A stretch of 31,534 nt of DNA, taken from assembly GCA_018400515.1 (NCBI GenBank), contig JAGYMR010000005.1, positions 1 through 31,534 of the forward strand, in the 5' to 3' direction. A model generated the notes under the pieces. That model saw only the letters and a list, made by a program, of their open reading frames with translations, had not been told where the DNA came from and searched no databases. Below are positions 10,101-16,390 of the stretch, in pieces. How positions within the stretch are numbered: position 1 is the first letter of the stretch; every line of letters begins with the position of its first letter. Both the position numbers and the translations under genes were made by a program. Origin of the DNA: Tangfeifania sp. GTDB lineage: Bacteria > Bacteroidota > Bacteroidia > Bacteroidales > Prolixibacteraceae.

Positions 10101-10488
10101 GCGCCCGCTGGTGGTTGTTCTCGCCGGTTCCTACCCAGATGACGTTATGATTGGTTGGATCCATCTCCACATCACCGATGGCGTAAGCACCGTAGTTGTC
10201 AAAAACCGGTTTCCAGGTGGTTCCGTTATTGGTCGTTTTCCAGACATGGCCGCTGGCTACCCCGACATAATATTCTTTCGGATTGCCGGGATTAACAGCA
10301 AAATCGGCAATCCGGCCACTGGCCCATGCCGGTCCGATGCTTCTGAATTTTAATCCGCTTACCAGACTGCTGGTAATCAGGGAGTCTTCTTTTTCGCTTT
10401 TAGCTTCACGGTTGCCTTTTGCCTGTTCTGCCGAACCAACAAATAAAACCATGGCCATCAGAATTGTCCATTTCTTCATTCGTGTCAT
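7198..10488 (-). CDS. Secreted Asp-box (BNR/VPS10-like) beta-propeller protein
   Basis: A 1096-residue exported protein. A signal peptide (about 1-24) precedes a long series of Asp-box repeats (S/T-x-D-x-G-x-S/T-W/F), for example TTNNGTTWK (85-93), KSVDGGKSF, KTTDGGKSW and KSTDGGESW in the first 260 residues. Further copies include RSEDKGESW, TTDSGKTW, RSNDRGNSW, KSTDKGKTW and TIDQGENW. They form the propeller(s) seen in sialidases, sortilin/VPS10 and 'WD40/YVTN/BNR-like' proteins. From about residue 740 the repeats stop. An FlgD-like stretch (IYDAGGNVIRQL) and a helical C-terminal region follow. No sialidase catalytic set (Arg triad, FRIP motif) is apparent, so automatic 'glycosyl hydrolase' labels should be treated cautiously. 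No T9SS sorting domain is visible at the C-terminus. Translation could also start at the second Met (MKKW), three residues in. Substrate unknown. Confidence 0.88.
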   Translation of the reverse strand: MTRMKKWTILMAMVLFVGSAEQAKGNREAKSEKEDSLITSSLVSGLKFRSIGPAWASGRIADFAVNPGNPKEYYVGVASGHVWKTTNNGTTWKPVFDNYGAYAIGDVEMDPTNHNVIWVGTGENNHQRALGYGDGIYKSVDGGKSFKNMGLKESRQIGGIVIDPRNPDVVFVAAEGSAWGPGGHRGLYKTTDGGKSWNKVLDISENTGVNNVKMDPSNPDIMYATSEQRRRTSFTKIGGGPESAVYKSTDGGESWRKTMQGLPNVHIGGMGIDVSPADPNVVYLIMEAAEGKGGFFRSEDKGESWKKMSSHHSSGQYYNEIFCDPVDVNKVYSVETRSKVTTDSGKTWKTINGSGRHVDDHALWIDPADTDHYIIGGDGGIYETWDAGASFDFKENLPVTQFYRVHVDNEKPFYNVYGGTQDNNTMGGPSQTTSRSGVSNDEWYVTLGGDGFWIATDPENPDIVYTEYQYGNVYRYDKKSGERIKIKPLERKNELTYKWNWDTPLILSPHKSSRLYIAANKVFRSNDRGNSWEVISDDLTAQIDRDTFPVMGKYWPAEAVAKDVSTSQWGTIVALAESPVKEGLLYAGTDDGVIAVTENGGESWTRIKSFPGVPQYTYVSDILPGRFDENVVYATFNNLKRDDFKPYILKSTDKGKTWTSRSGNLPENGSVQTIVQDFKKPGLLFAGTEFGIFFTIDQGENWVQLKAGIPTISVKDIALQEHENDLVVATFGRGFYILDNYSPLRSLSTDLAKKEAHLFRVADARMYIQTSGRSNQGDTYFTAPNPPFGATITYYLKEVPKTKKQLRKEKEKALFEAGKPIPQPTWRELQLEDKQEKSHLIFTIYDAGGNVIRQLTKAPSKGINRIHWDLRYAMPTSVRVNAKFDPTRNAARENGILVMPGTYKADMKLWHEGELTPLAGPVEFSCKKLDNTTLPAEDYQENVDFARQVSKLAVAMVGSNRLIEELKTKLEHIKEAIYATPEAGQDLMNRTRQLSKAVEELDFIMNGVPAKASWEEVPPAKMPLNKRLSSITYTRMASTSGITATERQALNILREKFPPVLEKLEQIVKDDIPAIEAALNRLNAPWTPGRLPVWRN

Positions 10489-10877
10489 AAATTAACTGTT
10501 TGTTTTTTTCCGTTTTATCCTTACAAATCAATCCGGGTTTTGTTTATGGAAGAGGACCGAAGATACAAAGTTTTCTTTTTTCTGAACAGGATAAAAGTCA
10601 GTCTTGTTAAGCCGGGCGGAGTAGCGGCTTCTGACTGAATGGGATGTTTCTGATCTCATTTTCCTGTTAGATAAAACGGCTGTTGTTTTTTAGAATCAGT
10701 ATATATTAGGAGGGCCTGCTGCAAAACAGATGTCTGATACCTCTTTGGATTTGAATGTTTTGTAAAGTTGTAACTATTAATGGGGAATCCGGCGGATTAT
10801 TTTTTTTATTGTTATATGTAGATAATTGGATATTTTTACCCAAAAACCAGGAAACCGGATAATAAAAAAATCTTGAA
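10489..10877. other. 389-bp divergent intergenic region
   Basis: Separates the minus-strand propeller gene from the octaheme cytochrome operon. I see no ORF, tRNA or convincing stable RNA. It becomes AT-rich towards the right. Bases 10566-10573 read AAACTTTG on the minus strand, one mismatch to TAnnTTTG, and could serve the propeller gene with a leader of about 70 bases. A plus-strand promoter candidate is listed separately. No obvious FNR/CRP-type palindrome was found. Confidence 0.6.
10809..10838 (+). promoter_or_regulatory. Candidate promoter of the octaheme cytochrome operon
   Basis: TTG at 10809-10811 is followed, after 19 bases, by TATTTTTA at 10831-10838, which matches the Bacteroidota -7 box except for the final base. 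The spacing is within the usual 17-23 range. The predicted leader to the ATG at 10878 is about 33 bases. Weak by sequence alone in such AT-rich DNA. Confidence 0.35.
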
Positions 10878-12494
10878 ATGAAGAAAACCATTGCAACGGT
10901 TGTTTTACTATTTATCGCGGTGTTGATCCTCGTGAACATTCTGAACACCGAAAATGAATATTATAACCTGAAGCTTGAAGCGTTAAAAACGGAATATGCG
11001 ATAAAGCCGGTATCTTCCATTGACCACAGCAAGCTGCCGGAGCTTCAGCGGGAGTTTGAGACGCCGCAGGAAGTAACGGAGGCATGTATTGGTTGTCATA
11101 CCGAGCGGCATAAAGAGATTATGCAGTCTGCTCACTGGAACTGGGAGCGGGTTTCCTATGTTGAAGGGCGGGGGATTGAGGCTGCCGGGAAAAAAAATGT
11201 GCTGAATAATTTTTGTCTGGGTGCCCAATCCAACGAGCTTGCCTGTGCCAAATGCCATATTGGTTTTGGAATGACCAATGATCATTTTGATTTTGAAAAT
11301 GCCCGGAACGTGGATTGCATGGTTTGTCATGATAACAGTGAAGAGTACCGGAAAGGATCTTCCATGGCCGGTTATCCCGACCGGACGGTGAATCTCACCA
11401 AAGTGGCCCAGGGGGTTGGCACCCCGGAAAAGATCAATTGCGGAAGCTGCCATTTTTTTAGCGGTGGAGGGAACAATGTGAAGCACGGGGACCTGGAAAT
11501 GGCCCAGCTGAACTGTGACCGGCAGACCGATGTGCACATGGCCTCCAATGGCATGGACATGTCGTGTGTAGCCTGTCATACGGCTGAAAATCACAAAATT
11601 AAAGGACGCCTTTATTCGGTCTCCTCTACCAATACCAACCGGGCCACCTGTGAGCAATGCCATACCAACACCCCCCATTTTGATGACATCCTCAACCGGC
11701 ACAATGCCAAAGTATCCTGCCAGGGATGCCACATTCCGGTTTATGCCAGGGAGAATCCCACCAAGATGTCTTGGAGGTGGTCAGATGCAGGTAGACTACG
11801 GGAAGGGGAGCCTTATAAGGAGTTTAGCAGCGACAGTACCATCGAATACCAGTCCATTAAGGGCACCTTTGTCTGGGCAACGGATGTTCAACCGGATTAC
11901 ATGTGGTTCAACGGGACGGCCAACCACTATATGCTGGGAGATACAATCGAATCCGTGCCTGTGCAGATGAATACCCTTTTTGGTTCCCACGATGATCCTG
12001 AGTCCAAAATTTTTCCGGTGAAGATCCACCGGGGGGATCAGATTTACGATAAAAAATACAATACACTCATTCAGCCCAAACTTTTTGCGGAAAGCAAAGG
12101 CGACAGCGCTTTCTGGAAGGATTTCAACTGGGAAACAGCTGTAGCGGCAGGAATGAAGCGGGTGGGACTGCCCTACAGCGGCGACTACGGGTTTATTGAT
12201 ACCGAAATGTACTGGCCTGTGAATCACATGGTAGCCCCCAAAGATCAGGCCGTAGGATGTGCCGAGTGCCATACCCGTTCGGATGACGGACGGCTTGCCC
12301 AACTGGCCGGGTTCTATCTGCCGGGCCGCGATTTCAATAAATACCTCGACGGGCTGGGACTGCTCCTTTTTCTGGGGGCTCTGGGAGGGGTCCTGGTCCA
12401 TGCCGGCATCCGTGTTTTAATTTCCATCCGGAGAAAAAGATACGAAACGGATGTGATTGATTATGAGCATGGCGATTCCTTTCAAAATAAATAA
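10878..12494 (+). CDS. Tetrathionate reductase family octaheme c-type cytochrome
   Basis: A periplasm-facing multiheme redox enzyme of 538 residues. Exactly eight CxxCH heme sites are visible, with first cysteines at 70, 123, 147, 188, 230, 258, 281 and 461. Seven lie within 212 residues; the eighth follows a 180-residue stretch. Spacing and context (EYRKG..GYP, CHFFSGGGNNVKHGD, DVHMASNGMDMSC) resemble octaheme tetrathionate reductase (OTR) of Shewanella, which reduces tetrathionate and also nitrite and hydroxylamine. Shewanella OTR has an unusual lysine heme ligand; K159 here is my guess at its equivalent. Unlike a plain soluble enzyme, it has an N-terminal hydrophobic signal/anchor (5-22) and a C-terminal membrane helix (about 491-515) with a charged tail. 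The cytochrome b gene follows after six bases, implying quinone-linked electron transfer. Direction and true substrate are unproven. Confidence 0.93.
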   Translation: MKKTIATVVLLFIAVLILVNILNTENEYYNLKLEALKTEYAIKPVSSIDHSKLPELQREFETPQEVTEACIGCHTERHKEIMQSAHWNWERVSYVEGRGIEAAGKKNVLNNFCLGAQSNELACAKCHIGFGMTNDHFDFENARNVDCMVCHDNSEEYRKGSSMAGYPDRTVNLTKVAQGVGTPEKINCGSCHFFSGGGNNVKHGDLEMAQLNCDRQTDVHMASNGMDMSCVACHTAENHKIKGRLYSVSSTNTNRATCEQCHTNTPHFDDILNRHNAKVSCQGCHIPVYARENPTKMSWRWSDAGRLREGEPYKEFSSDSTIEYQSIKGTFVWATDVQPDYMWFNGTANHYMLGDTIESVPVQMNTLFGSHDDPESKIFPVKIHRGDQIYDKKYNTLIQPKLFAESKGDSAFWKDFNWETAVAAGMKRVGLPYSGDYGFIDTEMYWPVNHMVAPKDQAVGCAECHTRSDDGRLAQLAGFYLPGRDFNKYLDGLGLLLFLGALGGVLVHAGIRVLISIRRKRYETDVIDYEHGDSFQNK

Positions 12495-12500
12495 TTGGTT

Positions 12501-13142
12501 ATGAGACGTGTATATATCTACAAAGGATTTGAACGGTTCTGGCACTGGACCCAGGCAGTACTGATCATTTTTTTGGCCTTAACCGGTTTCGAAGTGCATG
12601 GGACCTTCCATATTTTTGGATTTGAACATGCCGCCCGTTTTCACCGGGTGGGGTCCTGGATGCTGATCGGCCTTGTTATATTTGCTATTTTCTGGCACGT
12701 GGTGACCGGAGAGTGGCGGCAATATATTCCGACAACCAATAAACTGCTGGCACAGATCCGTTTTTACAGTATTGGGATGTTCAAGGGGGAAGCTCATCCA
12801 ACGAAAAAGACGGAGGTCAGAAAACTGAATCCCTTGCAGCGGTTGGTTTATCTGGGGTTCAAACTGGTTCTTGTTCCGCTGACAGTGATTTCAGGCATTA
12901 TTTATATGTTTCATAAAACGATCGATCGCAACGAACTGGTGGTGGTAAGCGATTTCCCGCTTGAAAGCGTGGCTTTCTGGCATACCCTGGGAGCCATTCT
13001 ACTGATGGTTTTTCTGGTTGTTCATGTTTATATGACAACGACCGGGCATACCCCCACCTCCAATATCCGCGCGATGGTTACCGGCTACGAAGATCTGGAG
13101 GATGAGGAGGATGAGACTGGCGGAAAAGCGGAGAAACCCTAA
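12501..13142 (+). CDS. Cytochrome b561-like membrane subunit (thiosulfate reductase cyt b type)
   Basis: A 213-residue integral-membrane cytochrome b that probably moves electrons between the quinone pool and the octaheme cytochrome encoded just upstream. Four hydrophobic helices are visible (about 17-32, 50-69, 116-138 and 157-180). Histidines suited to ligating heme b lie in or near them: H15 (FERFWHW), H66 (FWHVVTGEW), H161 (AFWHTLG) and H175 (FLVVHVY), a pattern like the cytochrome b subunits of formate dehydrogenase, Ni-Fe hydrogenase and thiosulfate reductase. The C-terminus is a short acidic tail. I chose the ATG at 12501; a TTG at 12495 abuts the upstream stop and would add only two residues. 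The six-base gap to the upstream gene indicates co-transcription. Family firm, partner inferred. Confidence 0.87.
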   Translation: MRRVYIYKGFERFWHWTQAVLIIFLALTGFEVHGTFHIFGFEHAARFHRVGSWMLIGLVIFAIFWHVVTGEWRQYIPTTNKLLAQIRFYSIGMFKGEAHPTKKTEVRKLNPLQRLVYLGFKLVLVPLTVISGIIYMFHKTIDRNELVVVSDFPLESVAFWHTLGAILLMVFLVVHVYMTTTGHTPTSNIRAMVTGYEDLEDEEDETGGKAEKP

Positions 13143-13192
13143 GGGTTGTATTGAACCCGTGAATGTTTATTTAACCCGAAAAAATCAGATCC

Positions 13193-13729
13193 ATGGAAAA
13201 GGAAATAACAAACAAGCCAAAGCCCTATATGAATCCCTACCTGGCGGGGTTTTTACTGGGGATCGTGTTGCTGGCTACCATCTATATTACCGGAAGAGGG
13301 CTGGGAGCCAGCGGTGCTGTAAAAAGTGCGGTGGTGGCCACGGTTGAAAATGTGGCCCCTGAACATGCGGAAAATACGCTGTTTTACCAGAACTATGACC
13401 AGAAAAATCCGGAAGGCCCCTGGAAAAATTTTTTGGTTTTTGAGATTGTCGGTGTTTTGGTAGGCGCTTTCTTCTCAGGCGTCATCGCCAACCGTTCGGG
13501 GTTAAAACTGGAAAAAGGGCCCCGGGTATCCAATGCTACCCGGATCATAGCGGCCTTAATCGGTGGGGCATTATTCGGTTTCGGGGCACAGCTGGGCCGT
13601 GGCTGTACCAGCGGAGCAGCCCTGAGTGGCATGGCGGTGTTATCACTGGGAGGCATCATTACCATGCTCGCCATCTTTGGTGGAGCTTATGCGCTGGCGT
13701 TCTTTTTTCGGAAACTTTGGTTAAAATAA
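13193..13729 (+). CDS. YeeE/YedE family half-transporter (GRGCTSG half)
   Basis: A 178-residue membrane protein of the YeeE/YedE (sulf_transp) family, whose studied member YeeE imports thiosulfate. Hydrophobic segments lie at about 14-33, 80-100, 115-134 and 148-171. The family's cysteine signature appears as LGRGCTSGAALSG with C138. In single-chain YeeE, such cysteines line the pore and interact with thiosulfate. The chain is about half the length of a full YeeE and carries one cysteine motif; the next gene, six bases downstream, carries the other. The pair therefore resembles the split PmpA/PmpB arrangement. It lies 50 bases after the cytochrome b gene and probably belongs to the same operon. 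A selenium- or other sulfur-compound role cannot be excluded. Confidence 0.88.
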   Translation: MEKEITNKPKPYMNPYLAGFLLGIVLLATIYITGRGLGASGAVKSAVVATVENVAPEHAENTLFYQNYDQKNPEGPWKNFLVFEIVGVLVGAFFSGVIANRSGLKLEKGPRVSNATRIIAALIGGALFGFGAQLGRGCTSGAALSGMAVLSLGGIITMLAIFGGAYALAFFFRKLWLK

Positions 13730-13735
13730 CAGACT

Positions 13736-14932
13736 ATGGGACCTTTAGTACCTTATATAATCAGTGAAGAGCTGAGCCTTGTCATCGCCTTTTTCCTGGG
13801 AATTGGCTTTGGTTTTGCCCTGGAGCAAGCGGGGTTCTCTTCCACAAAAAAATTGGTAGGCCTGTTTTACGGCAATGATTTTACCGTATTACGGGTGTTT
13901 TTCACCGCCGGCATTACTGCCATGGCGGGTGTTTTGTTATTGGGACATTACGGGTTGCTCGACCTGGATGTCCTTTATATCAATCCCACGTTTCTGAAAT
14001 CTGCTATTGTTGGCGGTTTGGTGATGGGAGCCGGTTTTATCATCGGGGGCTTTTGCCCTGGCACCAGTGTTGCAGCCCTGGCCATTGGAAAACTGGATGC
14101 CCTTGCTTTCCTCGTTGGGGCTTTTTTGGGGATCTTTGCATTTACAGAGACATTCCCCTGGCTGGAAGAGTTTTACCGGGCTACAAACATGGGACAGGTA
14201 CGTATTTCGGAGTTTCTGGGAATGCCGGATATAAGCTTTGCATTCATTCTTGCAGCGATCGCGGTTACCGCCTTTGTGGCAACATGGTTCATTGAGAACC
14301 GCGTTAATAAAAGGCCGGCCACCATTGCACGCACCCTGCGAAACAAATATGCCTGGTCGGTGGCTGGTTTGTTTGTGGTTTTAGCCGTTGTGGCCTTTCT
14401 GCCCGGGAAAAAAGAGATCATCAATATGCGCATTGCCGAGGCAAAGCGGCAGCAGACCTGTGTTTTTAAGGAGATGCCTGCCGATAAACTGGCCCATGAG
14501 ATTGTCAATCAATATTATCAGCTGAACATCATCGATGTTCGTTCGCCCGAAGAATATGAGGCTTTTCATCTACCGCTGGCCATCAATATCCCCTTTGAGG
14601 ATATAATGGACCGGCAGTATGAGCCCATTTTCCGGCAGCGGCTGAAAACCAATGTGTTTTATGCCGACAGCGATACGCTGGTCCGGATGGCTTGTCTGAA
14701 AGCAAAATACATTGGCGATTCTGAAAATTACATTTTACAGGAAAGTGCCCGGGAGTTCCGGGAAATGTTTTTTGAAGCAACGCAACCTGCGGCCGATGCG
14801 CCTAAAGAGGTCCTGGAAGCCTACCATTTCAGGAGTTCTGCTGCCGAAAAAATGGACGATTTGGTGGAATCCCTGAAAAATATCGGTGCCCCGGTAAAAC
14901 GCGAAGTTGTTACGATCCAGGGAGGCTGTTAG
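13736..14932 (+). CDS. YeeE/YedE half-transporter fused to a degenerate rhodanese-like domain
   Basis: 398 residues. Residues about 10-190 form the second YeeE/YedE half with five or so helices and the motif GGFCPGTSVAA (C107). A strongly basic loop (RVNKRPATIARTLRNK, 189-204) leads into another helix (about 205-223), then a soluble rhodanese-like domain (about 240-345) opening LNIIDVRSPEEYEAFHLPLA. Rhodanese normally carries its persulfide on the cysteine of a C-x-x-G-x-R loop. Here the corresponding stretch is NVFYADSDTLVRMA, with alanine where cysteine is expected. Other cysteines are C242, C320 and the very last residue, C398, in IQGGC. By the positive-inside rule the domain should face the periplasm. 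The fusion suggests handling of sulfur in transit; the cysteine loss argues against ordinary sulfurtransferase activity. Confidence 0.88.
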   Translation: MGPLVPYIISEELSLVIAFFLGIGFGFALEQAGFSSTKKLVGLFYGNDFTVLRVFFTAGITAMAGVLLLGHYGLLDLDVLYINPTFLKSAIVGGLVMGAGFIIGGFCPGTSVAALAIGKLDALAFLVGAFLGIFAFTETFPWLEEFYRATNMGQVRISEFLGMPDISFAFILAAIAVTAFVATWFIENRVNKRPATIARTLRNKYAWSVAGLFVVLAVVAFLPGKKEIINMRIAEAKRQQTCVFKEMPADKLAHEIVNQYYQLNIIDVRSPEEYEAFHLPLAINIPFEDIMDRQYEPIFRQRLKTNVFYADSDTLVRMACLKAKYIGDSENYILQESAREFREMFFEATQPAADAPKEVLEAYHFRSSAAEKMDDLVESLKNIGAPVKREVVTIQGGC

Positions 14933-14993
14933 TCCCTGAAATGGTCCATCAGGAAGATTCCGTGTGATGTACGGGGAATGCCCGCTCTGTTTG

Positions 14994-15019
14994 CCGGAGG
15001 TTATTTCCTCCGGATTTTT
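14994..15019 (+). terminator. Intrinsic terminator after the octaheme/YeeE operon
   Basis: Stem CCGGAGG (14994-15000) and CCTCCGG (15007-15013), loop TTATTT, followed by ATTTTTCC and a second T-run. It lies 62 bases after the stop of the YeeE-rhodanese gene and before the response regulator, separating the two transcription units. Confidence 0.75.
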
Positions 15020-15041
15020 CCTGTTTTTTCCTGCAGGTGAT

Positions 15042-15049
15042 TAACTTTG
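15042..15049 (+). promoter_or_regulatory. Bacteroidota-type -7 box of the response regulator gene
   Basis: TAACTTTG is an exact match to TAnnTTTG. Predicted transcription starts near 15055, about 16 bases before the ATG at 15071. The in-frame TTG at 15047 lies inside this box, which argues that it is not the translation start. Confidence 0.5.
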
Positions 15050-15070
15050 TCTTTTTATAAAAAGTGGAGT

Positions 15071-16237
15071 ATGTCAAAAATTCTAGTCATAGATGATGAG
15101 CGGAGTATCCGGAATACCCTGAAGGATATACTGGAATATGAAAAATACGAAGTGGACCTTGCGGAAGACGGAAAGAAAGGAATTGAAAAAGTCAAGCAGG
15201 CGGAGTACGATATCATTCTTTGCGATATAAAAATGCCGGGAATGGATGGAATTGAAGTTTTGGAACAGGTGAGCCCCCTGGCGCCGGATACTCCGCTGGT
15301 CATGATCTCCGGGCACGGAAACATCGATACCGCAGTGGAGTCGATAAAAAAAGGGGCGTACGATTTTATTGAAAAGCCCCTCGACCTGAACCGGTTGCTG
15401 ATAACCATCCGCAATGCGATGGATAAGTCGACCCTTGTAAATGAGGCCAGACAATTAAAAAAGAAGGTCAGCAAGAAATACCAGATCGTGGGTGAATCCC
15501 CGGCCATAAGGCGGGTAATTGAAATGGCCGACCGGGTGGCACCAACCGATGCGCGGGTTTTAATTACCGGGGCAAATGGAACGGGAAAAGAGCTGGTGGC
15601 CCACCGCATCCACGAACAGAGCCCTCGTTCGTCGGGACCTTTTGTGGAGGTCAACTGTGCAGCAATCCCGTCGGAGTTGATTGAGAGCGAGCTTTTCGGC
15701 CATGAGAAAGGAGCCTTCACCTCCGCCCTCAAACAACGAAAGGGGAAATTCGAGCAGGCAACCGGCGGTACCCTTTTCCTGGATGAGATCGGTGATATGA
15801 GCCTTTCCGCGCAGTCGAAAGTTTTGCGTGCGCTTCAGGAGAGCGTTATTTCCCGGGTGGGGGGCGATAAACACATTAAGGTGGATGTCCGGCTCCTTGC
15901 CGCTACCAATAAAAACATCTCGGAAGAGATCAAGGAGAACCGTTTCAGGGAGGACCTGTACCACCGGCTCAGCGTAATACTGATCCATGTTCCCTCCCTG
16001 AACGAGCGGCTCGAAGATATTCCGCTGCTGGCAAACCATTTCATTGAGCAGATATGCAATGAATACGGGATGCCTCCAAAAACGATTACCGACGATGCCA
16101 TCGCTGAGCTTCAGAAAATCACCTGGACCGGAAACATCCGGGAGTTCAGGAATGTCATCGAGCGCCTGATCATCCTTTGCGACAAGCAGATTACGGGAGC
16201 GGATGTTGTACGGTATTCCATGCCCATCTCTTCCTGA
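15071..16237 (+). CDS. NtrC-type sigma-54 response regulator lacking a DNA-binding domain
   Basis: 388 residues: a receiver domain (1-120; acidic pocket D9, D10; phospho-acceptor D52 in LCDIKMPGMDG; S80; K102) and an AAA+ sigma-54-interaction domain (about 142-370). The latter has Walker A GANGTGKE (167-174), Walker B TLFLDEIG (234-241) and NIREFRN (355-361). Two departures from NtrC are seen. The sigma-54 contact loop reads GAFTSA (214-219) rather than GAFTGA. The protein ends just after the AAA+ module (RYSMPISS), with no Fis-type helix-turn-helix. I believe similar truncated regulators occur widely in Bacteroidota, so this is probably not a broken gene. It may activate from solution or act at abundant sites. 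No histidine kinase lies nearby. I chose ATG 15071; a longer TTG start would overlap the promoter box. Confidence 0.93.
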   Translation: MSKILVIDDERSIRNTLKDILEYEKYEVDLAEDGKKGIEKVKQAEYDIILCDIKMPGMDGIEVLEQVSPLAPDTPLVMISGHGNIDTAVESIKKGAYDFIEKPLDLNRLLITIRNAMDKSTLVNEARQLKKKVSKKYQIVGESPAIRRVIEMADRVAPTDARVLITGANGTGKELVAHRIHEQSPRSSGPFVEVNCAAIPSELIESELFGHEKGAFTSALKQRKGKFEQATGGTLFLDEIGDMSLSAQSKVLRALQESVISRVGGDKHIKVDVRLLAATNKNISEEIKENRFREDLYHRLSVILIHVPSLNERLEDIPLLANHFIEQICNEYGMPPKTITDDAIAELQKITWTGNIREFRNVIERLIILCDKQITGADVVRYSMPISS

Positions 16238-16273
16238 CAGGAGTCTTAAACCCACTTTTCCTGCTTCCACATC

Positions 16274-16293
16274 AAAAAAAAGGGGCAAGCCCC
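16274..16293 (-). terminator. Minus-strand terminator with CUUG tetraloop
   Basis: Read on the minus strand: GGGG-CTTG-CCCC followed by eight T. C(UU)G loops on GC stems are known to be unusually stable. It lies about 97 bases beyond the end of the minus-strand tryptophan-repeat gene and just past the response regulator on the other strand. Confidence 0.6.
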
Positions 16294-16390
16294 GGGTTTC
16301 ATGCGAAATCCCTTATCCATGCCCCTCTTAATCGCTCCGCAATTGGCATATTTCCTTAACGCCGTTTACGGCTTATCTCTCCGGTGAATT

